NCBI GenBank assembly: GCA_026873275.1
Contig: JANTUC010000017.1
Location: 806,001 to 870,000, forward strand
Source of the DNA: Pseudopithomyces maydicus
Lineage: Eukaryota; Ascomycota; Dothideomycetes; Pleosporales; Didymosphaeriaceae
DNA length: 64,000 bases
Reading direction: 5' to 3'
A model generated the notes under the pieces. The model worked only from the letters and a program-made list of their open reading frames with translations. It had not been told where the DNA came from and searched no databases. Positions within the stretch are counted from its first letter, which is position 1; every line of letters begins with the position of its first letter. Below, one piece after another: positions 1 through 11,444 of this stretch. The position numbers and the translations under genes are program-made.

Positions 1-137
1 GGTTGTGGGTTCAACGGTACTGGACCTCCATCTTGAGAGACGTTAGTGATGGGGCTCATCAGAGAGCTTTACGTATATATATACATATACAAATTCTACT
101 CGAACGAAATCTATTGGTCCAAACTCCTATAAGAGCC

Positions 138-1744
138 TCATACCCTTTCCTTGATTTTCCAGCCCGTGATGCAAATTCTCCCCACTATAATCGTGAGAGA
201 GCCCACCAACATCATCGTGCCCGCCCACATCTGCGCCTGAAGATAGTCCCCATGGTTCTGCTGTATCAGTGCTCCCGATATCGGCGGTCCCATCAAACTC
301 GCAAAACCGACCAAACTCAACCCCATTCCATTTCTCGTCCCCAACTTACTGTGATCCTTTGTAAGATTTGCCATGACCGCTGGAAATAATCCTTGGAACC
401 CCGCGCTGAAGAAGCCGTAGAGAATGGTGAATGCGTACAACGAAGCCTTGGTGTTAACTGCAGACCAGCAATACATGAGTACACTGGTTATTAGCACCCA
501 AGGAATGATCGTATTGTATGGCCCAAGCCACTTGTTGGCAATGTAACCTGGTATGAGGCGGCCGGGAAGACCCGCTCCGTTGATAATCAAAAGGAGATTG
601 ACGGACTCGGTGTACGGCACCCCGATAACGTTAATCGCATAAGCGCTGATGTAGTAGAAAGCAAAATACACGCCGAGACAGACGAGAAAAAGGCCAATGG
701 CGTACAGCGTGTACGGAGCTTCTCGAAACGCACTCAGTTCAAACAGTGGCCCGCTCTTTCTTGGCGGCAATCTCGGTCGTAGCAAACTCGTGTAGCACGA
801 CCCGACAGCCAACATGATGAAGCCCATGACGCGAACCGTCCATTGAAAGCCTATCTGTGGAAGCAACTGGCGCATGATGGTTGGGTAGAGGAGTCCTCCA
901 ATCGCAGAGCCGCAGGCCATGCAGGAAAGAGCAACGCTGCGGTTCCGCGCAAAGTAGGTGGTTATCAGGGAGACGGAAGGTGCAAATTGACATCCGTTTC
1001 CAAGCCCGACCATTACGCCCTGGGCGAGGAAGAACTGCCAGTACTTGCTGCAGAGGCTGGTGAGGAAGATTCCGAGGGTGGAGAGGAGCGCTCCGGGTAC
1101 GACTACCCAGTGGAAGAAGCCTGCATCGAGGGCTCTACCGGTGAACATGCCTGTCGTGCATTGTAAGCATCTCTGCAAAGATAGCCATGAAGATATGCAT
1201 ATGCTGGGATACAACAAAAAATATATAACATGTTGGACTGGCCTTGCGGCTCGAAAGATGGTGACTCACCTAGGCCAAAATGACCGAGCATCTGCATACT
1301 TCCAATCCAGCTCACAGCACTGGGCTCCATGCCCAACTCGCTCGTGTAATATGACTGGAAGACTCCAAAGGCCGAAATCATCCCCCACGTGTTTGTGATG
1401 ACCAGAAGACCCATCGCAACTTGAGTCCAAGCCTTGACGCCTCCATCTGGTGGCGGCCCTGGGTCCAAAACTGAAGCATTTGAGCGTGCAGTTATGGTCT
1501 TGGTGATTTGTCTGATCGTCTTTGGATGTCTCGATGAGACGTGAGAGCGATATGTAGGTATGCGCTCGATTTCTTCTTCCTCTTCTTCTTGTTCTTCTGA
1601 TTGTCGGTTTGGTAGAGAGCTCGGGGTATTATCGTCGGCTTTCTCACCGGTGTCGTTGCTGGAACACCGATCTTCTCTACGCGTAATTCTTTCCGTCGGC
1701 AAACCCTTCTCCACATCCGATGTCGCTTCGGTATGATAACTCAT
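138..1744 (-). CDS. MFS transporter, monocarboxylate-porter (MCT) type
   Basis: Two exons, 1744-1270 and 1150-138, give about 495 residues; the 119 bp intron has a GTGAGT donor and an ACAG acceptor. The splice joins SWIGSMQM...HFGLG to MFTGRALDAGFFHW, the usual helix 2-3 region of fungal monocarboxylate-type MFS proteins. The first ~120 residues are hydrophilic and acidic (a run of Glu near residue 55) and cytosolic; about 12 hydrophobic segments follow, beginning at the PPPDGG.KAW motif typical of the family. The likely role is plasma-membrane uptake or export of a monocarboxylate, riboflavin-like or related compound, but the substrate cannot be read from sequence. It lies in tandem downstream of another minus-strand gene. 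Family certain, substrate unknown. Confidence 0.88.
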
Positions 1745-2543
1745 CCTAGCTCAGTGCGCATTCGAAAGCCAAATGCCGTTTTCTTTCGAGATCACGGGCC
1801 GAATATAGGTGGTAGACTGTGAAGACCAAATCTCCGCACATGCAGGACACCCTGCATACTTAAAGCATGTATAAACAACCGGCGAGAAGACATCTCTCCA
1901 CTTAGTGGCAGTATGCGTCATGGATCTTGACGCGGTCATTGGCTAGGTTGATTAAAAAATTGGGGGTGGATTCCTCGTCGGCCGCGCTTGCGGTTAGACC
2001 ACCCGCTTCGCTTGATTATGCGGTGGGAAAGCCGCAGTTGAGCGCCGACTGCCTTGGGCATGCAACATCTTCATCATTGTTGAATTAACAATGCGGTTGC
2101 ACATAGGTTGGTTCGAATATACCTATTCGGTGAGATCTGCGTAGTTAGCTATGAATGGGGTAGTAGTTTGCCGGTGGATTTCTAAGCAAGTGATGACGAT
2201 TATGGGGAAATCGCTGGTGTAAACCGCATACACCGTTAAGATCGCTTTAGAATTCCCTTGGCCCTGCATATTGTTTTCACTAGTGTGTTGACGCTGTATT
2301 CGTAATCAACTGAGATGACGATGTTGAAATGAGATCCATGCATCTATTGGCGCATATGAACGCCCCTGAGGTAAAACTTGCAGGACAACCGTTGCAGAGA
2401 GAAAGGAATATATGAGAGCACAATGCATATGCAGATGATACACAGTAAAATTATATACAATTGAAAGGATCGAGGAAGCCCACGATATCTGCTGGTAGCC
2501 TTTCCAGACGGATGAGATAGCGTCACACATTTTCTCTAGGCCA
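1745..2543. other. Intergenic region upstream of the MFS gene
   Basis: About 800 bp between the MFS start and the stop of the next minus-strand gene. It should contain the MFS promoter and the neighbour's 3' UTR. Short open frames here are AT-rich and have no recognisable features. I see no RNA gene or repeat. Confidence 0.5.
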
Positions 2544-3555
2544 TCAGGGTGCTATTTCCTTTGCGCGTATGGCCTCGTGGTAAGGCGGCGGAACCTCACC
2601 ACTAGCACTACTTTCCGGTCTACGTACCACGCTCCGTGCTCGTTGTAGCGTGACATTTTGCAGCTCAGTGTCCGCATGCTGGGTGGCATGTTGCGAGTGG
2701 GAATAAGGATTGATGGCCATTTTGCTCCTTTGCCTCCGGGTCCACAACCATATGATTAGTCCCATGAGACACGACGCTACGAATAGGACGCCGACGACGA
2801 CGCCGACGATCAATCCGGTATTATTCGAAGACTCTTCTTGCCGCTGTGGTACCGACAGAGAGCTCGGGTTGTCGTAGGGGTCCCAGGTGGGTGTCGGTCG
2901 GGGCGGCAGGTCAAGTCCGGTCGGATAGGTTGAGTTGAACAGTTTCCGTTGCGCGTCTCTCTTCTGCAAGACTGGGAACGGCACCGAATAGTCGTTGTGA
3001 TCTAACGAATTCTCGTCGCCGAACATGGTGAAAATGCAGAGACCGCAAGTATCCTCAGGAACGGTGGAATATTGATCCAGGGAAGGAAATGCTTCTACTC
3101 CAGGGCTGGACACGGGGCCGAATCTTTTTGTGTAGGATATAACATTTTCGGGGTCCGAATCTACTCCATGTTAGTTCTACCACAGCATTTGAATATGGAT
3201 TACATCTCGGTGCGTGCTTACAATTCGAACAGGCTTGTTCAATCGACCCCAGAAGGCGACCTTTCTTGCAGATAACGCAGTTTAATCCATACAGGCGATA
3301 CTGGTCGCCTTTAACATCGCCATAGATGCTATCTCCTACTTGGACAACAGCATCCTCACCACCCCACCCATGGTTTTTAAACCGCGAGTCAACACGTTGT
3401 TCAAATGTGAGGTTGCGAACAGCTTCGAGCAAGATCGCATAAACGCCGTGGTCCTCGGCACTCTCATTCGGTTGGTTGTATTTGATGCTGAATGCTTCTC
3501 GGAAGGTGGTATTGAGCGCCGGTGGGAATAACCACGATGTGCCATTAGATGTCAT
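2544..3555 (-). CDS. Single-pass membrane protein with cytosolic PPPY motif
   Basis: Two exons (3555-3222 and 3160-2544; 61 bp intron, GTAAGC donor, TAG acceptor) give 316 residues from the ATG at 3555. The N-terminal half has several N-glycosylation sequons (NGT, NTT, NES, NLT) and paired cysteines (CVICKK, CSN) and looks extracellular. One transmembrane helix (GLIVGVVVGVLFVASCLMGL) lies near residue 230, followed by basic residues and a Ser/Gln/His-rich tail carrying VPPPYHEAI close to the C-terminus. No signal peptide is encoded at 3555; the same frame is open for about 29 codons further upstream without an ATG, so a short signal-peptide exon upstream is likely. I do not recognise the extracellular domain. 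Candidate wall sensor or receptor-like protein by architecture only. Confidence 0.7.
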
Positions 3556-5909
3556 CCTGCCGGTAAGCGCATCCGGCGCATCCGTTGGAGCGTACGATGT
3601 GATAGCGACAGCAGAAGTCGCGATAGCATCCTACGTTACCTGAACATGTCGCGGACGGGCGAGGGCGTCCGTGGACCAGCGAGTAGAGCTGGTGTCGTGT
3701 AGCCGAGGAGGAGACGAAAACGTGAGGATTTGTGCTGAATGGGCTCGTATCCGTATTATAGTTTGAGATCGAGAACGCTGGGGATTCGCATCCTGGCCTC
3801 GCTTATTATCCTACTGCTATTTCGGGGGTTAGATGGGGGTCGAAGCAGGAGACACTTGACTCGGGAGGGGCTAGTGAGAAAATGCAGGTGATAGCTAAGA
3901 CCTTAGACTTTGCGGGTCGGCAGATGTACAAAAAACTGGGTAGATTGTGACCGTTTTTTCAGATCGTGAAGGCTTCGACGCTGGCGGCAATACTTTTAAC
4001 GAGACTTCATGCAGCCTAAGAGAGGTGGAAGAACGCTGTGAGATCCACCCTGCAGGGGCATCTGTGCCTCGGCGCGCACACCACCAATGCTAGCTTTTGT
4101 TGGTACCTAGGCAGACTGGAGCTTGCAACAAGCGAAGGGGCCAGTACCGCACGTGCGGTTACGCACGTCTACAATACCATCATGTACAATTGCTACCTAG
4201 GCAGAGTAACGTCCTTAGTGCGTTCTCGAGTTTTGAGAAAAGTACCGGTGTACAGAGTTGTACATTCAGTATCATGTGAGATGATCGTCACCGTCTCACT
4301 CCGTTGGCCCTCTTGGCGTCAGATGATATATGCAATCAGCACACATCGTCACTGTGTCTGTGGTCAACTTTCCTAATCCAAAAACCGTGTAGGCTTCAAC
4401 CTCGGCTAATGTCTCCGTATCCAGTCGAAATTGCTATTTCGTTAGAGCGTTGGACATGCGGGCCAAGACTCGCCCAGTGTCATGTTCTGATAACAACACA
4501 AGACTTGTCAGAGCCTTGATTGTTGCACTTGCCCGTATCAATTAAATCGGAAATTTCTCATTCAGCTATGCGGCATGGACCATTATCTGGCAGCTCGTAA
4601 CCTGAGTGTCAAAGCCGGCTTTTGACCCCGCTGGACGGCGTATGAGTGAGAATACCGAAGGATGCAGCAACCGAATCACAGAGAAACGTTTCATCGTGTT
4701 CGATACTTCGACCAGTCAGTAAACGAGATCGTGTGTATGCCGTAGAAGAGTCCTTTCATAGCTGTGCGTCTGTTGGTGCGTGTTGGTATATGCGTAACAG
4801 CCTTACACCACGTCCGCTTCATGCATACTTTTTTGTATATTGACATCTCACATCCAAGAGTCCCACGACTATCCTGACTAAGCGCTTGAGACAATTATTG
4901 CCCAAGGACGAGTGGCTTGGGAAATCTCTTAGAAAGAGCAGCACTCCTTGTCCACAAGGGTAACTGTGGGTCAGCAGTGGGGCCTGTTGTCCCAAACAGG
5001 GTCTAACGAACCTCTCTTACTCCCATCAGCTTTTACCCCACACGAAAAACAACAAGCTTAGAAAATAATCCAGCACTCAAGGCACTCGTCATGACGTACA
5101 CTCTTGCATTCTCACTAGGATATAAGCGAAGTAAGCACGAGCCACAGCACGTGGTATGCCGCCGCCCGGGCCTGGCTTTCTGCCCCTTTCCCATAGTGTA
5201 TGCCTCCACTTCGATGCAACGACCCAATGCTCCACTACTATACATGAGAGGATATCAACAAAATGACGCGGCGGCGTAAATACCGCATGAGGCGAAGCAG
5301 AAAAAATTGAAGAGGAGAAAAAAACTTCACAAGCGATGCACACTATGTTGAAAATGGAAAAAAATCCATGCGATAGATGGGACGAAAAAATCACACGTGT
5401 GGCGGGAAACACCTCAATCAAGGGGCAATTTTGCTGCATGGGCGCGAACTGAAAGATGGTAGCCAAGTCGGACGGCACTTCCCAATACGGAATTCGTTGA
5501 CCGGGAAAGGAACGTAGGTGCGTGCGTGGTACTCATATGAACAATGCTATGAAAAGTGAAAACTGCTGAATATTAACTTTTGATCTTCTCCAGTCGTCGA
5601 ACTGAAGGTTCCGAGGCGGATAAAGCTAGCCGGAAGGTACGAAACATGCGAACGAGCAGATTCGTGGGCGGCGAGTTCCGGACAGGATAAGCCGATCGTA
5701 TGCGCTATCTATCGCAGACCCATTGTCGCTGGAACGTCGGCGGAACGTCGAAGTTGAAAACACCGCATATACCCCACTCTTTCCGGTACTCATCTAGCTG
5801 GCATGGCTTATCGGTGTGAAAACATGTTGGTAAGCGCCGCAGTCGGTCAGATGACCTCTGTAAATTGACGTCGACCGATCGAATTCATCCCACTCCCACG
5901 TAAAATCGA
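3556..5909. other. 2.35 kb without a recognisable gene
   Basis: This probably contains the missing first exon or promoter of the membrane protein at its left end. The rest is low-information sequence with stops in all frames. A 12-bp direct repeat TACCTAGGCAGA occurs near 4105 and 4193. No transposon ends, tRNA or conserved coding segment was seen. Confidence 0.5.
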
Positions 5910-7125
5910 CTAGTCAGGCGTGGGACTCACTCCGTTTTCCGCGCCACGCAGAGCTCCAAGAGCTCTTTTCAGCTCGTCTTCGAAAACCATCACCGTACCT
6001 GCACGTGCGGTACTGAGATAGCTCATTTCGACCGGGCTGATTAGCTGGCCAGCTGTGCCCCCCACAAGGCGACCGGCGACTCCGCAGATGATACCTGTGC
6101 TCTCCATGGGAAGATCGCGTAGGTCTAGCGTGATTGGGATGAGGTATTCCTCCTTGGAGCCTAGCAATATGTCTTGCGTGAAATTGGGCAACAGGGTGTG
6201 ATCGAGTAGGAGCGATGCGGGTTCGGTGTCGGTGAGCGTCAGAGAGAGAAACTTGGGACAAGGTGATGATATGAGACACTTGACGAGACCAAGATGGAGA
6301 GCGTCATCTGCTGCGCTGGTCTGACTGTTGCGATTGCGACCTTCGTTCATCCCGTTCGCACTATCCCTGCGGCCAGCGCATTGCACCAGGCGCAACCCCG
6401 AGTCCACTGTCGGCACGATGTTGCAGCGCTTGAGGGTGGCGAAAGTTTTAGTCTGTAATTCTGATACGGTAGCCGGCGGTGGCGTGCCTGGTGGCCGGAC
6501 TTCGAATGTTTGGGATGCGGAGTGTTGTCGGCTGTGGTGGCTAGGATTGACGTAGGACGATGTTTGGTCTTCAAATTGAAAACCACGTTCCTCCAAGGCG
6601 TGTACAACTTGGGTCCTGTAACGTATTGGCACAAGTATGTAGTCGGAAAAATAGGTTGTGATAAAAAAGATAGATCTGCAGGCGATTAGCATGGACAATC
6701 ACTGAAGGTACACACGTGCGAACTCACATGCCGGCCAAAGCGAGTGGACTTGTCAATTCCAGCACGCGTTGACCTGCGTCGAGACCCTCGCCATCGACCT
6801 GCATCACGACATAGTCGTCATTTGTGATGCTAACCTGACTCCTGGAGGAAGCGTCAAGCGAGTTGAGTGCTGGGAGAAAGAGCTCCTCGGCAAGTCTTCG
6901 AGAGCAAACAACCGAGCACTCTATGGGCGTGACTGAAATGTTGACGAAAGGGTTCTGATTTGGCCAGGCAGGGGGAGGCTGCACAGCACCATTGCCGTTG
7001 AAGGCTGGGTGAGGGTCGAGTGATTCATTGGGAAGCAGAAGCTGCAGGATGCTTTGCAGGAAACTCGAGTAAAGATGCAGAGGGATATGTATGAGGGCCA
7101 ACTGGGTGTCCTTGAAGGTGAGCAT
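5910..7125 (-). CDS. ACT-domain protein related to CASTOR/GATSL amino-acid sensors
   Basis: Exons 7125-6728 and 6675-5910 (52 bp intron, GTGAGT donor, CTGCAG acceptor) encode 387 residues starting MLTFKDTQLALIHIPLHLY. The N-terminal part contains ISVTPIECSVVCSRRLAEEL. The splice restores ISIFFITTYFSDYILVP, which resembles the strand-helix signature of the ACT_7 domain in animal CASTOR1/2 (GATSL) proteins, followed by a second ACT-like half toward the C-terminus. In animals these proteins bind arginine and regulate GATOR2/TORC1. Fungal relatives are known as ACT-domain proteins without a fixed role, so an amino-acid-sensing function here is inference. The middle (about residues 175-260) is low complexity, Pro/Thr/Ser-rich. 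The start was chosen as the first ATG before the conserved block. Confidence 0.75.
6676..6727 (-). other. Intron of the ACT-domain gene
   Basis: This 52 bp GT-AG intron decides the reading frame. Removing it joins LALAG to ISIFFITTYFSDY, which matches the ACT-domain core. Without it the first segment stops at 6724. Confidence 0.85.
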
Positions 7126-9830
7126 GGTGTTAGTAGAATTTCGAATTGCTAGGCAGAAAAGTTTGTGCCGGACGCTGGATACAAAAGGAGCCTTGGGGAA
7201 CGCCGCGCACGGGGCCACAGCCAACCAGAGCAAGGCAGGTAGCAGACACGAGGAAGCTCAAAGCGCGGTGCATCGAAGCACATGATGGTCACCAAGGGAA
7301 GGGAACGTACTAGAAATTGTATGTGGGCACTCAGCAACATTAGAGACGACTCCATTACGTGCGACCCAAGAACGATAAGAATAGCGGGCCCGATGACGCC
7401 CGGTCTCGTGCTCGTCGGGACACGGTGCCTGCAGGTGCCTCGCTGCAATGCAACAAATCCGGGGCTGACAAGGCTGACGAGGCTAGAGAAGGACGATGGA
7501 AGGTAGGAATAAGCAAGCGTATCTGGGCTGGCCCGAAGAAGCAATATGCCTCAACCAAGCCGAAGCCGTGATAGGGTGAGATTGGAGTAAAGTTAGTTCA
7601 GAATGCGGGGGAGATTGAGCACAGGCACGATGCTCAGCGGTTTATGTGCTCTGCAGTGGGGAAAGTTAGCAAGGCCGCCAAAGGGGAGGGTGCTCGGACG
7701 GACCTTGTCCAACGGGCCAGCGATAGGTGCTCTTTTTGAAGTTCATCCCCAGGCAGTAGGTTGGTACGGGGATGGGTCGGGGTGGTGGAGAGTGCGACGT
7801 CAGGAGGGAACCGGAGGGCGCCGTGACAATGGGGTTTTTAATGGTGGCTAGGTAGTGGTAATTTGGGGCGTGGAACAAAGGGTTTGGACGATGGGATAGG
7901 CCGACGAAGTTTGGCCGCAGGAGCCGCCGTAGAGGGGAGTCGGGGGCTGGCGCGCAGTCTACTGGCGCTGTGCGTCCGGGGTAAGTTGCAGTAAACGGAC
8001 GCAGGTCGGAAGGGTGCAATTGGAGCGAAGGGCTCGCGTAGGTAGCCGCACAGGACCCTGATGTCGTCTTCCCGTGCCGCTGAACGACGTGGGGTTTGGT
8101 TGCGCGTGCAGCGGATGCTGACGACAACGAGAGCAGGTATACGAGCAGGCACAGTGCGCAGCGGGGGTGCGAGGCAGGACGAAGGAAGGGAGGGGGGGCT
8201 CAGGTGCGGGCTTGCCTGGGTTTATCAATCAAGTGGTGTCGGGTGCTAGAGTGGAGCTAGCAGGATATCTAAACGCTGAGCAGAGGCAGCGGGTGTGGGT
8301 TGACTCATTTGGAGACCGACATCGCCCAAAATTCTGCTCCGTCGACGAGGCGCCGGCGAGGTGGAACAGACGACGATACGGGCCCCGGGAAGTGGAGCAT
8401 GGCGGGCGTCTTTGTTCGTAGGCGGCATCGTCACAGAGCGAAGCGAAGCGGAAGCCGATGCAATGCAGATGCAGATGCAGTCAGTCTGCAAAGCCCGTGC
8501 GTGCCTGGTCGCCCGGCGAATGTGCGCCGTCGACGACTCGACGGTGATCTCACAGCGCGCTCGGGGACTGGAGGGGAGTGGAGGTGCCTGGCAGTGACGA
8601 GCAGGTTTCTGAGGTGACAGGCAGGCCCTTGTTGCCACGGCCTGGGAGGTGCGTAGGGCTGATGTCTGCTGTACCATCGTGTCTCCATGGCCCAGCTGGG
8701 TATGCCGGCGAGGGCACGTGACCGGATGGGAGCCCTCGCTCCCTGGAGCATTGGAGCTGGAGAGAGCCCTGGGGCCCTGGAGCTGGAGGGCCCTGGAGCT
8801 GGAGGTGTTCTGGAGGCCACTCCCGCTCGTCCCGCCGATGGCGCTCGTCGCCCGCCGCTCGCGCTGGATGGCGTGCGCGACTAGTCGGCCTGCCCACCGC
8901 ACAGCACAGTAGTCGCAAGCGTGTACGGTGAAGGATCCCCACGGGCGCAGGCAAACGGCGCAGAGGTGGTGCTTGGTCGCTGGCTGTGGCTGCTGGCTGC
9001 GACATGGCTTGGGGCTTACCCCGCATCGTCACCCACGCGCGCCGCCTCGTATCCCGCTGTGCTCCCTTCACCGCAGCCAGTCGACTGGATCGCCCATGAC
9101 GCACCGCAGCCTTCCCCAGACGGCTACCAGAGCCGTCTCCGTCATGACGTGCTGCTGCTCACCACATCATGACGGCCCTCGCCGCCGTGCCAGACGCCCT
9201 TTCCGATGGCCATGCGCCCGCGCCCCCACGCACTATCGACCACCATGCAGAACAATCAACCGAGCATGTGCAGCGGGTGGGGTGCGCTGCCAACCACGCA
9301 TGCTTCCCCTCGCCAGCTCATCGACGCATCCTCTCCTTCCCACCGGCCTCGGAACCGCACCCGTCTGGAGGGCCATGGGTCTACCCATCCCTTGGAGCCA
9401 CTTGGACCAATCCGTTGCCCTGATGCTGCCACCACCGCCTGCAGCAGCACTCATCGCCGCTGTGCGCCCCTCTGTATATCGTGTCCCACCCTCCAGCTTC
9501 ATGGTTTCACCGCAGCGCCGGATAGCTACACCATCAGTGGTTTCGTGCTGTCATAGCAACCTTGGGACTTGCCATGGGCCTCAACAACGCGACGCGAAAC
9601 CACTGACGCACGCTGGCTAGCTACATGTCAACACATGTCTGATCGTCAGTACCCACGCACGCTGCTTGGGGGTCACCGTCTATTGTTAGCAAGCTGAGCA
9701 GTCGCGACGCCTCGCCCTAGACTAGACGCGTTCGCGGAACCTTGGAACGTTGTGAAATTGATGCATTTGATTGAGACTGCCATGATATTCGTCTTCAGCT
9801 CCCACTGCACTCCCCGCAGCTCCCACACTT
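7126..9830. other. 2.7 kb GC-rich region without a credible gene
   Basis: Many open frames exist on both strands, but they are by-products of high GC. They lack coherent domains, overlap each other and are rich in Arg/Pro/Ala. The region contains the promoter of the ACT-domain gene at its left end and local repeats near 8.46 and 8.75 kb. A non-coding transcript or unusually long regulatory region is possible but not shown. Confidence 0.5.
8741..8816. repeat. Imperfect 16-bp tandem repeat
   Basis: Two adjacent copies of CCCTGGAGCTGGAGGG (8775-8790 and 8791-8806, one mismatch), preceded by two degenerate copies with the same CTGGAGC core. It lies in the gene-free GC-rich region. Confidence 0.75.
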
Positions 9831-10311
9831 CTACTTTTGCGCGCAATGTCCCCGTTGAGTACGCCCGAAACGCCAGTCATGGTATCCTTGTGAAAATATT
9901 GCTTCGTCGTCAACCGACTCAGTATCTCTCCGCAATCTTCTTCTCTGCCACTTGTTAGCGTCCACGACTCCTTTCTTCATTTCGTGAATCCACCTACTGG
10001 CAGCGCCACCCGCTTGGAACGGCAGCAGATTGTGCCTCTTCTTGATAGTCACGCGGTGCCTGCATCCCTGTTAGCCGCCTGCTCTGCATTCATTCCCTAC
10101 TGCATGCCCATGGCCTGCCCTTGAGCCTCGTATTGGGCTCGTGCGGCGTAAGGTCGTAGCAGTGGGATCATGTCCGTGGTGCGCACCTCGAGTACGTGTC
10201 ATCAGGCGAGAATCTCGCAGGGTGCGCCGAGTTGGTGATGCGGCCTTCAGCGACCTTCTTCAGCGTGTAGATGCGCTTGCCATTGGCGTCGAGGGTGTAC
10301 ATGAGATGCAT
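9831..10311 (-). CDS. NOP10: H/ACA snoRNP subunit Nop10
   Basis: Exon 1 (10311-10187) encodes MHLMYTLDANGKRIYTLKK and ends with SAHPARFSPDDTYS; exon 2 starts at 10059 with RHRVTIKKRHNLLPFQ. Together they match the whole of Nop10, the roughly 60-residue zinc-free-type eukaryotic subunit of H/ACA RNPs that guides pseudouridylation of rRNA and supports telomerase RNP in the nucleolus. The 127 bp intron splits an Arg codon (phase 2). A second intron probably lies in the 5' UTR: donor GTAAGC at 10421, a GCTAAC branch site, and CAG just before the ATG. As read, the frame continues about 50 codons past the normal Nop10 end, to 9831. The true stop may be near 10005 if there is a further intron or a missing base, so the C-terminus is uncertain. 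The gene is divergent from LCL2. Confidence 0.87.
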
Positions 10312-10678
10312 TCTGCTGTCCCGTTAGCGACTGCTCTGCCGACCATCCCTCTGCATCGCGCCTCCGTCTCCTCCTCTATTTTTTCCTCCTCCCCGGAAGC
10401 CGCTCTGGGAAATGCGCTTACTTGGCGTGTTGAAAAAGCGAACGTGTACGTGTGCCGGTGGTGAAGACGTGAGGTCGCTTGAGGATTGTGAGCTTGAACT
10501 TTTGTTCGGCGGCGGTCCGCAAATTTCCTCCGCGCGCAGCTCCACCCACGCTCGAATTCTTGGCGCCCGCCTATCCGCACGTGACCTGTTGGCTAACCTC
10601 CACGACAGCATCATCGGCGCATCCCACTTGCTTCCCGTCCGCGTCGTCGCAAACACAACCTACGCCCAGGACTACAAC
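10312..10678. promoter_or_regulatory. Shared divergent promoter of NOP10 and LCL2
   Basis: These 367 bp separate two oppositely oriented starts and include the probable 5' UTR intron of NOP10 (about 10313-10421). Longer open frames here are not coherent proteins. Any shared regulation is inferred only from geometry. Confidence 0.5.
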
Positions 10679-11147
10679 ATGCAGCTTTTCTCCGTGCTTC
10701 TGACCCTATTGGGGGTGTTCAGCTGGACTGCGAGTGCGCAATTCGGCTTCTTCGACCAAATGTTTGGCGGCCAGCAGCAGCAGCATCAGCAGCAGCAGCA
10801 GCAACAGAACGTTCGCAGTGATTCATCGTGGTACCAGGCACAGTATGAGAATGGTACGTTTCTTTCTTGTATCCTCACCTCCAGCTTTGCCCTCCCGATC
10901 CACCTTTCTATCATCTTACACAAAGAAGGCCTACTAAAAGACTGGTAATACAGCCCACTGTGACAAGTACCTCTGCCCCGGCACCCTCTCGTGTGTTCAC
11001 TTCCCTCACCATTGCCCCTGCGCATGGGGCAGCACCGAAGACAAGGTGGAGCTAGGCGACGGCATTGCCATCTGCGCAAGCAAGGGCGGATACAAGGAGG
11101 GGGAAACTCTGACGAAGATCGAATTGGCGAGGAAGGGGTTGCTGTAA
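10679..11147 (+). CDS. LCL2: Long chronological lifespan protein 2 (Lcl2) homologue
   Basis: Exons 10679-10853 and 10954-11147 (100 bp intron, GTACGT donor, ACAG acceptor) encode 122 residues. Residues 1-20 are a signal peptide (MQLFSVLLTLLGVFSWTASA). Then comes QFGFFDQMFGG, the Lcl2 hallmark, a Gln/His tract of about 16 residues, and a Cys-rich C-terminal half (CDKYLCPGTLSCV, HHCPCAW) ending in GYKEGETLTKIELARKGLL. Lcl2 is a small secretory-pathway protein linked to chronological lifespan and ER-related functions in yeast; its biochemical role is not established. Length and domain order are normal for the family. It converges on the coiled-coil gene, whose stop lies about 300 bp away. Confidence 0.92.
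10771..10808 (+). repeat. CAG/CAA trinucleotide tract encoding poly-Gln in LCL2
   Basis: Runs of CAG with one CAT and one CAA interruption inside exon 1 of LCL2. It is likely length-polymorphic between strains. Confidence 0.8.
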
Positions 11148-11444
11148 ACCTGGTTTGGGGGCTACTTCAAACTTCTCACTGGCGTTTTGGAGCACTGGCA
11201 AGACGAAGGATGCGAGTTATAGATCAGTATGGGCAAGCTGCACCACCACCAAGGACGACAAAGGGCGCACGACCACGGATAGAAGAATATAGGCATGAAC
11301 TATTATGATGGGACGTCATGATTCAGAACTCGTATCGACATGTCGGATCGTACAGAAAAACAATTGGCCGCCTAGGCGTGCTCCTAGACTCCCTCCCACC
11401 CAGGCAAATAACTTGGTGACGAGACATTGAAACTCAGCCGTCAC

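Noticed and set aside
2105..2120. GGTTCGAATA resembling a tRNA T-loop
   Set aside because: The flanks do not form T-arm or acceptor stems and no D or anticodon arm is present.
8246..9620. Several 130-230-codon frames on both strands
   Set aside because: Mutually overlapping, Arg/Pro/Ala-rich, no splice-linked continuation or motifs; high GC makes stops rare.
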